From: a bacterium
GTDB taxonomy: Bacteria > DYJV01 > JALVYZ01
DNA length: 26,370 nucleotides
NCBI GenBank assembly: GCA_027037705.1
Contig: JALVYZ010000305.1
Span: 1 to 26,370 of the forward strand
Direction of reading: 5' to 3'
Position numbers and translations under genes: made by a program. Position 1 is the stretch's first letter, and the number at the start of each line of letters is the position of its first letter. Below are positions 14,407-22,895 of the stretch, piece after piece. The notes below the pieces were generated by a model. That model had not been told where the DNA came from, searched no databases, and saw only the letters and a list, made by a program, of their open reading frames with translations.

Positions 14407-15183
14407 CTAAATTAATTCTTTTAGCCTTAAATATATTTTTTTTACTTCTTTTAAAATTTCTGGATCAACCTCAAATGGAGCTTTATTCTCTCTATCTGCT
14501 TTTATTATATTTGGATTAAATTTTATATATCCTAAAAATTCAAAATCTTTTAATTCTTTTTTTAGAAATTCTACATCTTCATCTGAACTAACTTTATTCC
14601 CAACAACATAAACCCTATTAATTCCAATATCACCAGCTAATTTTCTTATGTGATATGCTGTTTGAATGCTTCTTACTCCTGGTTCTACAACAACAATAAA
14701 AGCATCAATTCCTGCAGTTGATCCTCTTCCAAGATGCTCAAGCCCTGCTTCCATATCAATAATAATAGCTTCTTTTCTTTCTAAAAAAAGATGTCGTATT
14801 AAATTTTTTAATAATACATTTTCTGGGCAGAAACACCCACCACCACCTTGAGGCACAGAGCCTAAAACTAAAAGTTTAATCCCATCTTTATTTTCAATGT
14901 AAAATTTATCAGGAATATCGTCCACTTTAGGATTTAATTTAAAAAATCCCCCAAAAGTCCCTTTTTTTGCTCCTGTCCTTTCCTCTATTAATTTTGTCAT
15001 CTCTGCAATAGGAGTTATATTTTTAACTTGATCAGGAGAAAATCCAAGGGCTGATGCTAAATTTGAGTCTGGATCTGCATCTATTGCAAGGACTTTATAT
15101 CCTTCATCAGCAAGAACTTTTGATAAACACCCTGCAAAAGTTGTTTTGCCAACTCCGCCTTTTCCTGAGATTGCTAATTTCAT
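14407..15183 (-). CDS. cooC: CooC, nickel-insertion ATPase for CO dehydrogenase
   Basis: A 258-aa MinD/SIMIBI-class ATPase that helps insert nickel into the C-cluster of carbon monoxide dehydrogenase. The deviant Walker A GKGGVGKTT (7-15), the switch DADPDSNL (35-42) and the Walker B IIIDMEAGLEHLGRGS are all typical. The Cys117-x-Cys119 pair in GGGGCFCPEN is the dimer-bridging metal site that separates CooC from other MinD relatives. A GAGGAGG site precedes the ATG. No CODH or acetyl-CoA synthase gene lies in this window, so the target enzyme must be elsewhere. Confidence 0.93.
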   Translation of the reverse strand: MKLAISGKGGVGKTTFAGCLSKVLADEGYKVLAIDADPDSNLASALGFSPDQVKNITPIAEMTKLIEERTGAKKGTFGGFFKLNPKVDDIPDKFYIENKDGIKLLVLGSVPQGGGGCFCPENVLLKNLIRHLFLERKEAIIIDMEAGLEHLGRGSTAGIDAFIVVVEPGVRSIQTAYHIRKLAGDIGINRVYVVGNKVSSDEDVEFLKKELKDFEFLGYIKFNPNIIKADRENKAPFEVDPEILKEVKKIYLRLKELI

Positions 15184-15208
15184 AGTTTATTTACCTCCTC
15201 AATTTAAA

Positions 15209-15237
15209 AATATGGCACTAAAAAAGATTGTTGTCAA
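15209..15237 (-). promoter_or_regulatory. Promoter of cooC
   Basis: TTGACA (complement of 15232-15237), a 17-nt spacer, then CATATT (complement of 15209-15214), about 26 nt upstream of the cooC ATG. Confidence 0.5.
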
Positions 15238-15249
15238 GGCTTTAAAAGA

Positions 15250-16719
15250 TTACTTGCAGATATTAAGTTTTTTATCAATTAAATTTGTATCAATTTTTGA
15301 ACAGCCTAAAAGTGAATGAAATACAATATCATGAGTTAAATATAAATTTTTTTTAGATTTTACTTTTTTATACAATTTTTTATATTTTTTTGAAAACCAC
15401 ATAAATGCTGCAATATGTGTTTGATATTCATTTCTTTCCTGTCCATGTCCATATATTCCATTTTCTCCAAGTTGTTCACCATGGTCTGAAACATAAATAA
15501 GAATTGAATTAAATTTTGAAATAATCTTGACAATATTTGCAAGGACAAAATCAGTATTTAAAATGGTATTATCATAAGAATTTATGACTTTTTCTCTTCC
15601 ACATTTTGTAGGATCTTTAAATAAGCAAACAGGAGTAAATACTCTAAAGCTATCAGGATAATGTTTTTCATAATGCCAGTGACTTCCTATTGTATGAAGA
15701 ACAATAAATTTTTTATTATGTTTTTTATCATTTAAAATATTTTTTAAAATTGGGAATAAGTTTTCATCGTAAATGTGAATATTCTTTAAATCACCTGTTG
15801 GATTATTAAATTTTAAAAAATCAGCTTCTTTTGCAATAATTGTTACAGGTGAATCATATTTTCCTAATTTTCTTTGGTTACTAATCCAATAGGTATAGTA
15901 ACCAGCTTTTTTAAACACTGATATTACAGATTTTTCTGTTTTTATAGGCTTTCTATTATTTATTGTAGCTCTCGTCATAAAACATGGTATTGATTTTCTT
16001 GTAGTTATATCGCATGAATAAAATTTCTTAAATGATACAAAATTTGTCAGTTTTTCAATTTCAGGTGAAGTTTTTCTAAAATATCCATTTATGTGAAAGT
16101 GATCTTCCCTCGCAGCTTCACCAATTACTAAAAGTACAATATCAGGAGAGTCTTTTGATATTTTTAAATATTTGTACTTAAAATTTTTCCTATTTTTTTG
16201 TGCTAATCTATAAAATTTATATCTTTCAAGTGCATATTTATAAGATTTTTCAAAAATTATATGTGGCATAAGTTGGATAGTATAATGAAATTTTTTAAAT
16301 ATTGGTAAAAAACAGGATAGAATTATTATTAAAACCAACTTTTTTTTAAAATCTTTTTTATAAATTTTTCTAAAAATTATAACAGCAATAATTGACAGAA
16401 CAACCATTAAAAAAACATAAGCAACCATTTCCCAGCCAACATATCCTGATGCTTCTTCTAATGATGTTTCAAACACAAGGCCTATTGCATTTGTCGTTAT
16501 TTTAATTTTAAAAGTATTAATAAAGTATTTTGCTATTGATGATAAAAAAATTAAAATTGGAAAACCTATTGAGAATAGATTTTTTGAAAGACTTAATATT
16601 AAAAATTGAATAAAAACAATTATTACAGCAGCAAAAAAATGAAATTTACCTGTCAAAATATGATTATTGAAATGTAGGTTAAATAAAATTGAAAGAAAAA
16701 TTAAATATATATAAATCAT
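15250..16719 (-). CDS. EptA-like phosphoethanolamine transferase
   Basis: An inner-membrane enzyme of the alkaline-phosphatase superfamily expected to add phosphoethanolamine to lipid A or another envelope glycan. From the ATG at 16719 it has 489 residues. About five hydrophobic segments cover residues 1-140, with a periplasmic domain after that. Catalytic parts: GEAAREDHFHINGY (about 200-213), CDITTRKSIPC with the candidate nucleophile Thr240, HTIGSHWHYEKHYP, and SDHGEQLGENGIYGHG. A TTG nine bases upstream (16728) is a possible alternative start. The length is a little shorter than EptA (about 545). The acceptor cannot be told from sequence. It is divergent from the fetB-like gene, with only 17 nt between the two ATGs. 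Confidence 0.88.
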   Translation of the reverse strand: MIYIYLIFLSILFNLHFNNHILTGKFHFFAAVIIVFIQFLILSLSKNLFSIGFPILIFLSSIAKYFINTFKIKITTNAIGLVFETSLEEASGYVGWEMVAYVFLMVVLSIIAVIIFRKIYKKDFKKKLVLIIILSCFLPIFKKFHYTIQLMPHIIFEKSYKYALERYKFYRLAQKNRKNFKYKYLKISKDSPDIVLLVIGEAAREDHFHINGYFRKTSPEIEKLTNFVSFKKFYSCDITTRKSIPCFMTRATINNRKPIKTEKSVISVFKKAGYYTYWISNQRKLGKYDSPVTIIAKEADFLKFNNPTGDLKNIHIYDENLFPILKNILNDKKHNKKFIVLHTIGSHWHYEKHYPDSFRVFTPVCLFKDPTKCGREKVINSYDNTILNTDFVLANIVKIISKFNSILIYVSDHGEQLGENGIYGHGQERNEYQTHIAAFMWFSKKYKKLYKKVKSKKNLYLTHDIVFHSLLGCSKIDTNLIDKKLNICK

Positions 16720-16721
16720 AA

Positions 16722-16767
16722 TTGACAAAAGCGATAATGAGATATATTAAACTTTTTGTGAAGTCAA
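16722..16767. promoter_or_regulatory. Overlapping divergent promoters of eptA-like and fetB-like genes
   Basis: On the plus strand: TTGACA at 16722-16727, 17 nt, TATTAA at 16745-16750. On the minus strand: TTGACT (complement of 16762-16767), 15 nt, TATATC (complement of 16741-16746). The two -10 elements share the same bases. The plus-strand start would fall near 16757, downstream of the predicted ATG at 16737 and next to an in-frame GTG at 16758. Confidence 0.35.
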
Positions 16768-17477
16768 CAATTATTTATATTTCATTATCAAAACTTTTTC
16801 TTTCATTAATTCCATCAGTTATTGTTGTTGGAATTTTATTTTTATGGGTTAAAGAAATAAAAAATTATATCTATGCGTTTGTTAGAATGTTTGCTCAGTT
16901 ATTGATTTTAGGTTATATCTTAACATATATTTTTAATGCTGATAAATCATGGATAGTTATCTTATGCTTAACATTTATGTGTTCTGTTGCAAGTTGGATA
17001 GCTTTAAGACCATTAAAGGAGAAAAGAAAATCTTTATTTGCATATTCATTAATACCAATTTTAATTAGTGGAAGTTTTGTGTTATTTTTAATTACTCAAA
17101 TTGTTTTAAATGTGCACCCATGGTATTCTCCAAAGGAATTAATTCCTCTTGGAGGAATGATTTTTTCTTCAAGTATGAATAGTATTAGTCTTGCATCAGA
17201 AAGATTTTTTGCTGAAATTAAAAGAATGAGTGCTGAAGAAGCATTAAAAATTTCGTATAAAACTTCATTGATTCCTATTACTAACATGCTATTTGCAGTT
17301 GGAATTGTATCAATACCAGGAGTAATGACTGGACAGGTTTTATCAGGAATTTCTCCTTTGCTTGCTGTGAGATATCAAATAGTTGTGCTTTCAATGATTT
17401 TTGGCTCTGCTGGAATATCTTCTGCAATTTTTCTTAAAGTTATTTCATCAAAGAAGGAGTTATTTAATGGCGTATAA
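16737..17477 (+). CDS. fetB: FetB/YbbM-family (UPF0014) transporter permease
   Basis: An integral membrane protein of the UPF0014 family; E. coli FetB works with the ATPase FetA in iron export. From the ATG at 16737 it has 246 residues and about seven membrane segments. Matches to E. coli include VRMFAQLLILGYILTYIF (TM2 region), ELIPLGGMIFSSSMNSISLASERF, and the C-terminal SLIPITNMLFAVGIVSIPGVMTGQVLSGISPLLAVRYQI. No FetA-type ATPase stands next to it, which is unusual. The start is uncertain: TTG at 16722, ATG at 16737 or GTG at 16758 (the last fits the promoter). The 3' end overlaps the ubiD-like gene by 11 nt. Confidence 0.85.
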   Translation: MRYIKLFVKSTIIYISLSKLFLSLIPSVIVVGILFLWVKEIKNYIYAFVRMFAQLLILGYILTYIFNADKSWIVILCLTFMCSVASWIALRPLKEKRKSLFAYSLIPILISGSFVLFLITQIVLNVHPWYSPKELIPLGGMIFSSSMNSISLASERFFAEIKRMSAEEALKISYKTSLIPITNMLFAVGIVSIPGVMTGQVLSGISPLLAVRYQIVVLSMIFGSAGISSAIFLKVISSKKELFNGV

Positions 17478-18918
17478 AGATCTAAGAGATTTTATAAAAT
17501 TACTTGAAAGGAAAAAAGAGATTATAAGAATTAAAGAAGAAGTTGATCCTATTTTAGAAATTTCTGAAATAACAGATAGAGTGATAAAAAAGGGTGGTCC
17601 TGCGCTTTTTTTTGAAAATGTTAAAGGTTCTGAATTCCCAGTAGTTACAAATCTATTTGGTACAACGGAAAGAATGTGTCTTGCACTTGAGACAGATTCA
17701 TTGGATTCAATTGCTAAAAGAATAACTGAACTTTTAGAACCAAAAGCACCATTAAAGTTAATTGATAAAGTTAAGATGCTTCCAAAATTAATGGAACTTG
17801 GTAAAATTTTTCCAAAAATTGTAAAAAAGGCTACTTGCAAAGAGGTAATATTAAAAGATGATGATATAGATTTATTTAAGCTTCCAATTTTAAAGACCTG
17901 GCCTTTAGATGGAGGAAGATTTATAACTTTACCAATGGTTTTTACAAAAGATCCTGAAACGAAAGTTAGAAATTGCGGAATGTATAGAATTCAAATTTTT
18001 GATAAAAAAACAACAGGAATGCACTGGCATCCGCATAAACATGGAGCAAAACATTATAAAAGAGCAAAAGAATTAGGTCTTGATAAAATAGAAGCTGCAA
18101 TTGCCATTGGTTCATGTCCTGCTGTAATTTATTCTGCTACAGCTCCACTTCCAGATGATGTAGATGAAATGATTTTTGCTGGATTTTTAAGAAAAAAACC
18201 TGTTGAACTTGTGAAATGTGAGACAGTTGATATAGAAGTTCCAGCTAATTCAGAATTTGTCATAGAAGGTTATGTTGATCTAAATGAAAAGAGAATTGAA
18301 GGACCTTTTGGAGATCATACAGGGTATTATTCTCTTGAAGATTATTATCCTGTTTTTCATGTAACATGCATTACTCACAAAAAAGATGCAATATATCCTG
18401 CAACTATTGTTGGCAAACCACCAATGGAAGATGCTTATTTGGGTAAAGCAACTGAAAGAATTTTTTTGCCTTTACTTAAAAAAACTTTACCAGAAATTAT
18501 TGATATTAATCTTCCTATTGAAGGAATTTTTCATAATTTTGCATTTGTATCAATTGATAAACAATATCCAGCTCATGCAAGAAAAGTTATGCATGCTCTC
18601 TGGGGATTAGGTCAAATGATGTTTACAAAAATTATTGTTATTTTTGATAAAGATGTAAATGTCCAAAATATTAGTGAAGTTCTATGGAGGCTTGGAAATA
18701 ATATTGATCCTAAAAGAGATGTATATTTTGTTGATGGACCAGTTGATGCTCTTGATCATGTTTCATATTTGCCAAATATTGGTTCAAAAATGGGAATAGA
18801 TGCAACAAGAAAATGGAAAGAGGAAGGCTTTACAAGAGAATGGCCTCCTGATGTAGAAATGAGCTTAGAGATAAAGGAGCTTGTTAATAAAAAATGGAAA
18901 AAATATGGGATAGATTAG
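17467..18918 (+). CDS. ubiD: UbiD-family prenylated-FMN decarboxylase
   Basis: A 483-aa reversible (de)carboxylase that uses prenylated FMN and a divalent metal. The start at 17467 is set by GAAGGAG 7 nt upstream. Seen: FENVKGSEFPVVTNLFGT (about 46-63), the RNCGMYRIQIFDKKTTGMHWHPHKHGA cofactor block, and the catalytic EGPFGDHTGYYSLEDYYP with Glu278 as the conserved acid of the Glu-Arg-Glu network. The length and C-terminus (WPPDVEMS...) match the menaquinone/ubiquinone 4-hydroxybenzoate-type UbiD. The substrate is probably a quinone precursor, but UbiD relatives act on many aromatic acids, and no UbiX flavin prenyltransferase is present here. It overlaps both neighbours. Confidence 0.93.
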   Translation: MAYKDLRDFIKLLERKKEIIRIKEEVDPILEISEITDRVIKKGGPALFFENVKGSEFPVVTNLFGTTERMCLALETDSLDSIAKRITELLEPKAPLKLIDKVKMLPKLMELGKIFPKIVKKATCKEVILKDDDIDLFKLPILKTWPLDGGRFITLPMVFTKDPETKVRNCGMYRIQIFDKKTTGMHWHPHKHGAKHYKRAKELGLDKIEAAIAIGSCPAVIYSATAPLPDDVDEMIFAGFLRKKPVELVKCETVDIEVPANSEFVIEGYVDLNEKRIEGPFGDHTGYYSLEDYYPVFHVTCITHKKDAIYPATIVGKPPMEDAYLGKATERIFLPLLKKTLPEIIDINLPIEGIFHNFAFVSIDKQYPAHARKVMHALWGLGQMMFTKIIVIFDKDVNVQNISEVLWRLGNNIDPKRDVYFVDGPVDALDHVSYLPNIGSKMGIDATRKWKEEGFTREWPPDVEMSLEIKELVNKKWKKYGID

Positions 18919-20039
18919 CAGATTTTACAATTAAAAAAGCTAAAAATAGATATAAAGCTGGGATTTATGAAGGAGTAATTAGCTGCATTGTCAATTTTTT
19001 TCTATTTATTGTTAAGGTAATTATTGGATTTTACTTAAAAAGTATTTCTCTGATTACTGATGCGTTTCATTCTTTGTCAGATTGTTTGTCTTCAATTGTG
19101 TTAATTATTGGTTTTTATTATTCTTCAAAACCTGCTGATGAAGAACATCCATTTGGACATGCTAAAGTTGAAAATATTTCATCTTTAATTGTAGCAATTA
19201 TGCTTTTTATTATTTCATTTGAATTTGCAAAAGATTCTTTAATTAGGATTTTTAGACCAGAGAAAATAATTTTTTCATTTCCTTGTTTAGTCGTTGTTTT
19301 TCTAACATTAATTTTAAAGGAGTTTTTATCAAAATATTCAGAATTTTTAGGGAAAAAACTAAATTCAGTTGCAATTGAAGCAGATGCTCACCATCATAAA
19401 ACTGATGTGTATGCTACTTTGCTTGTTATTATTTCACTGATTTTATCTAAATTTGGGATTCAGATATTTGATGGGGTAATAGGTTTTGCAATTTCAATTT
19501 ATATTGGTTTCATCGCATATAAAATGGCAAAAAAATCAATAGATCCATTACTTGGCGAAAAACCCTCAGAAGATTTATTAAACGAAATAAAGAAAATCGC
19601 TTTTTCTGTAGAAGGAGTGAAAGGAGTTCATGATATAATAATTCATAATTATGGAGATAAACATATTGTATCTCTACATATAGAAGTTCCAGATGAATTA
19701 GATCCAAATGAAATTCATGATATTGCAGATGAAGTTGAGAAAAGAATTTCTGGGTTCTGTAATGCAATGTGCGTTGTTCATCAGGATCCAATAAATACTG
19801 ATCATCCTTATTATGATAAAATAAAATCTTTTCTTGATGAACTTCTTGATGATAAATATCATGATTTAAAAATCATTGGAACAGAGAAAAAGTTTAATGT
19901 AATTTTTGATGTAAATATAAAAACTAATGATCCAAAAGAAAAATTAAAATTTGTTTCTGAAATAAAAGAGAAATTAAAAGAAAATTTTTCTGAAATTGAT
20001 GATGTAATAATTAAATTAGAGCCTGAATATGTTTATTAG
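18894..20039 (+). CDS. Cation diffusion facilitator transporter
   Basis: A 381-aa proton-coupled divalent-metal exporter of the CDF family. Six membrane segments lie at about 24-230. Metal site A is formed by His59-x3-Asp63 (HSLSD) in TM2 and His167-x3-Asp171 (HHKTD) in TM5. A cytosolic ZT-dimer domain follows (residues about 215-300, LLGEKPSEDLLNEIKKIA...SLHIEVPDELD). A further ~80-residue alpha/beta extension (DLKIIGTEKKFNVIFDVNIKTND) resembles a repeat of that domain. The metal cannot be told from sequence (Zn, Fe or Mn). The ATG overlaps the ubiD 3' end by 25 nt, and the nearest AAAGGAG is 14 nt away, longer than ideal. It ends directly at a heptamer array. Confidence 0.93.
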   Translation: MEKIWDRLADFTIKKAKNRYKAGIYEGVISCIVNFFLFIVKVIIGFYLKSISLITDAFHSLSDCLSSIVLIIGFYYSSKPADEEHPFGHAKVENISSLIVAIMLFIISFEFAKDSLIRIFRPEKIIFSFPCLVVVFLTLILKEFLSKYSEFLGKKLNSVAIEADAHHHKTDVYATLLVIISLILSKFGIQIFDGVIGFAISIYIGFIAYKMAKKSIDPLLGEKPSEDLLNEIKKIAFSVEGVKGVHDIIIHNYGDKHIVSLHIEVPDELDPNEIHDIADEVEKRISGFCNAMCVVHQDPINTDHPYYDKIKSFLDELLDDKYHDLKIIGTEKKFNVIFDVNIKTNDPKEKLKFVSEIKEKLKENFSEIDDVIIKLEPEYVY

Positions 20040-20383
20040 CAGGAGTCAGGAGTGCAGAGTCGTTAGTTGAAAGTTAGTTGATGTTTTTGATGTTAGTTAA
20101 TGTTAGTATAAAAAAATTTTGGAGTGCGGAGTCTGGAGTCAGGAGTAATAAAAAGTGAAGATGAGTAAAAGCGAAAATGCGAAGATGCGGAATTAGGTAA
20201 ATGCGAAAAAGCGTAGATGAGTAGATGTGAAAATAAAAAATAAGATATATTCTAATTGACGTATGATTCAAATTCGCATTTACACATATACGCATTTACG
20301 CATTAACACATATATGTAATAACGAGTTACGAACTACGAATCACGAACTACGAACTACGAACCACGAATTAAAAGGAGCCAAA
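20040..20383. repeat. 344-nt gap made almost wholly of word arrays
   Basis: No gene is seen here. In order: heptads CAGGAGT, CAGGAGT, GCAGAGT, CGTTAGT (20040-20067) starting one base after the CDF stop; 9-10-nt TTAGTTGATG-type words (20075-20108); GGAGTNN heptads (20121-20148); ten octads such as CGAAAATG and CGTAGATG (20156-20235); an AT-rich core (20244-20271); inverted octads TTACGCAT (20272-20311); and seven exact-period ACGAACT heptads (20322-20370). The ppiC-like ribosome site AAAAGGAG follows directly. Confidence 0.85.
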
Positions 20384-21214
20384 ATGATTAGAATTTTAAT
20401 TATGGTGTTTTTGCTTTTAAATTTTATATCCTGTGATTTCATTGATGATATTAATCCTAATGTTATAGCAAAAGTTGATGATAAAAAAATTTACTTTGAT
20501 AAATTAAAAAAAGAAATAATTGCTGAAAATTCAGATGTAAAATTAACAAAACCTTTAATTTTATTTTATATTAATGAAAAAATTAATGAAATAATCTTGG
20601 AAGATGAATTTAAAAAATTACATATGAAGATTACAAAAGAAGATATAAAAAAGCAGTCAGATATTGTTAAACTTAACCCAGAATTGTTAAAAAAAAGAAT
20701 TATTTTTGAAAAAGTAAAAAGTTATGTAGTTAGAAAAATAACATATCCATCAGATGAAGAATGTTTAAAGTATTATAAAAATCACATAAATGAGTTTAAT
20801 CATTATGATAAAGTTAGATTAAGATATATTGTTAGCGAAAATGAAAAAGTTTGTAAAACTGTTTACAACAAATTAAAAAAATTAAAAGATTTTGATAAAG
20901 TTATAAGAAAATTAAAATTAAATTATGCTTATAATGGAATTCTAAAAGTAAAAGATATTCCAGAAGATGTTAAAGAGCAAATAGATTATACACAAAAGAA
21001 TTCATACTGGTTAGTAAAATCAAAGGATAGATGTTATGTCATTGAATGTATAGAATATATGAAAAATGTCCCTGTAAGTTTTAAAGAAGCAAAATATTTA
21101 ATTAGAGAAACATTATTAATGCAAAGGCAAACAGAATTATTTAAATTATGGCTAAAGAAACAGAGAGAAAAAAGAAAAATTAAAATTTATTACAATAAAA
21201 TTAAAATTGATTAG
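20384..21214 (+). CDS. PpiC/SurA-like peptidyl-prolyl isomerase lipoprotein
   Basis: A 276-aa predicted lipoprotein. The N-terminus MIRILIMVFLLLNFISC ends in a lipobox-like Cys17. A SurA-N-like helical part follows (about 25-115: ANVDDKKIYFDKLKKEI-like start, FYINEKINEIILEDEFKKLHMKITKEDIK), then YPSDEECLKYYKNHINEF, which leads into a degraded parvulin domain (about 140-235, KVRLRYIVSENEKVC...YWLVKSKDRCYVIECIEYMKN), and a helical tail (FKEAKYLIRETLLMQRQTELFKLWLKKQRE) as in PrsA/SurA. The parvulin core lacks clear active-site residues, so a chaperone role is likelier than isomerase. It has its own AAAAGGAG site and abuts the HgdB-like gene. Confidence 0.8.
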   Translation: MIRILIMVFLLLNFISCDFIDDINPNVIAKVDDKKIYFDKLKKEIIAENSDVKLTKPLILFYINEKINEIILEDEFKKLHMKITKEDIKKQSDIVKLNPELLKKRIIFEKVKSYVVRKITYPSDEECLKYYKNHINEFNHYDKVRLRYIVSENEKVCKTVYNKLKKLKDFDKVIRKLKLNYAYNGILKVKDIPEDVKEQIDYTQKNSYWLVKSKDRCYVIECIEYMKNVPVSFKEAKYLIRETLLMQRQTELFKLWLKKQREKRKIKIYYNKIKID

Positions 21215-22228
21215 ATGAGAAAAATTGGTATTACAACAACTATTCCAGTAGAGGTAATTTATGCTTCTGATTGCATTCCTGTTGATTTGAATAATATTTT
21301 TATAACTTCCTCAAATCCTGAAAATATGATTTTGGAAGCAGAGAGAGATGGATTTCCAAGAACAACTTGTAGCTGGATAAAAGGAATATATACAGCATGT
21401 CTAAAGGAAAATATTAAAGAAGTAGTTGCTGTAATGGAGGGAGATTGTTCAAATACACATGCTTTAAGTGAAATTTTTATTTCTAAATCAGTTAAGATTA
21501 TACCTTTTTCATTTCCATTTAATAAAGATTATGATACATTAAAAAAAAATATAGAATCTTTAATCAAATATTTTAAAACTTCTTGGGAAAAAGTTTATCA
21601 ATTAAAGGAGAAACTTGATAATATCAGAAGAAAATTGCAAATTATAGATGAATTAACTTATATAGATTGTAAAGTTACGGGGGTTGAAAATCATTTTTTT
21701 CTTGTGAATGCTTCTGATTTTAAAGGAGATTACAATAAGTTTGATAAAGAAGTAGACTTATTTATAAAGAAAGCAAAAAAAAGAAAATCAATTAAAAAAA
21801 AAATTAGACTTGGGTTAATAGGAGTGCCACCTATTATAACTGATTTATATTCTGAAGTTGAAAAGTTAGATGTTCATATAGTTTTTAATGAGGTTCAAAG
21901 ACAATTTGCAATGTTGAATTTTTGTAATGACATAGTTGAACAATATTTAAATTATACTTATCCATATTCAGTTTTTGAAAGAGTTAAAGATATTAATAAA
22001 GAGATTAAAAAAAGAAAAATAGATGGAATAATACATTATGTCCAATCATTTTGTTTTAGAAGTATTGAAGATACAATATTTAAAAAAGAGTTACATGTCC
22101 CAGTTATTACAATAGAAGGAGATAGACCTCAAAAGTTAGATGAAAGAACTAAAATAAGATTAGAAAGTTTTATTGATATGCTAAAAATGAGGAAAATAAA
22201 AAATGAAAAGAATTATATTTCCGCTTGA
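21215..22228 (+). CDS. HgdB/BcrC-like Fe-S dehydratase/reductase-type protein
   Basis: A 337-aa protein of the 2-hydroxyacyl-CoA dehydratase D-component superfamily (HgdB/FldC/BcrB-C, COG1775). The N-terminal Rossmann-like half contains GITTTIPVEVIYASDCIPVDLN and FPRTTCSWIKG (Cys52), then EGDCSNTHAL (Cys78); the C-terminal half has YVQSFCFRSIE (Cys280) and LHVPVITIEGDRP. Cys52, Cys78 and Cys280 are the likely three ligands of a [4Fe-4S] cluster. Only one such subunit is present, with no partner subunit or ATPase activator (HgdC-like) in the window, so it is probably one of the single-subunit relatives of unknown substrate. The ATG directly follows the previous stop; pyrF overlaps its end by 26 nt. 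Confidence 0.82.
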   Translation: MRKIGITTTIPVEVIYASDCIPVDLNNIFITSSNPENMILEAERDGFPRTTCSWIKGIYTACLKENIKEVVAVMEGDCSNTHALSEIFISKSVKIIPFSFPFNKDYDTLKKNIESLIKYFKTSWEKVYQLKEKLDNIRRKLQIIDELTYIDCKVTGVENHFFLVNASDFKGDYNKFDKEVDLFIKKAKKRKSIKKKIRLGLIGVPPIITDLYSEVEKLDVHIVFNEVQRQFAMLNFCNDIVEQYLNYTYPYSVFERVKDINKEIKKRKIDGIIHYVQSFCFRSIEDTIFKKELHVPVITIEGDRPQKLDERTKIRLESFIDMLKMRKIKNEKNYISA

Positions 22229-22895
22229 TGTTTCTCAGAAAAATGATGCAATTGATTTTGTAAAATTACTTAAAGATGAAGTTGAGATTTTTAAAATAGG
22301 GCTTGAGCTTTTCTGCAAATATGGACCTGAAATATTAAATGATATTTCAAAATTGAATGTTAAAATTTTTCTTGATTTAAAACTTCATGACATCCCAAAT
22401 ACTGTTTACGGGGCTGTGAAAAATCTTTTAAATTTTAATCCTTTTTTCATAACAATTCATCTTGAAGAGTATGAAAAATTTAGAAAATTTGTATTTGATA
22501 AAACAAATTTTAAGGGATTTTTGGGAGTAACATGGTTAACTTCATTAGATGAAAATTCGCTTCACTTTTTAACTGAAAATAAAAATATGTCTGTAATAGA
22601 TTTTGTTTTAAAAAAAGCGGAGATTTATTATAAATCAGGTTGTTGTGGGATAGTGTGTTCAGCTCATGAAGCAAAAAAGGTAAAAGAAAAGTTTGGAAAT
22701 AAATTGAAAATAGTGTGTCCAGGAATTAGACTGTCTGAGTCCTCATCTGATGATCAGGAAAGGATTATGACTCCAGAAAAAGCAATAAAAAATGGAGCTG
22801 ATTTTCTTGTAATTGGAAGGCCAATTAGAGAAGCTAATGATCCATTGGGGATATGTAGGAAAATAAATGCAGAAATTAATGAAAATTTAGGTTGA
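22203..22895 (+). CDS. pyrF: Orotidine-5'-phosphate decarboxylase
   Basis: Converts OMP to UMP in pyrimidine synthesis. The 230-aa TIM-barrel protein has FPLDV at the first strand (Asp9), the catalytic FLDLKLHDIPNT with Asp58-Lys60-Asp63, VCPGIR (169-174) and the phosphate-gripper FLVIGRPI (199-206). The start overlaps the HgdB-like gene in another frame, with a GAGG element before it. Its last codon and stop are supplied by the first GGTTGAA heptad of the following array, so the true ancestral C-terminus may have been different. Confidence 0.96.
   Translation: MKRIIFPLDVSQKNDAIDFVKLLKDEVEIFKIGLELFCKYGPEILNDISKLNVKIFLDLKLHDIPNTVYGAVKNLLNFNPFFITIHLEEYEKFRKFVFDKTNFKGFLGVTWLTSLDENSLHFLTENKNMSVIDFVLKKAEIYYKSGCCGIVCSAHEAKKVKEKFGNKLKIVCPGIRLSESSSDDQERIMTPEKAIKNGADFLVIGRPIREANDPLGICRKINAEINENLG

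Noticed and set aside
20121-20370. CRISPR array
   Set aside because: Units are 6-10 nt in direct contact, with no spacers of 25-40 nt and no cas genes.
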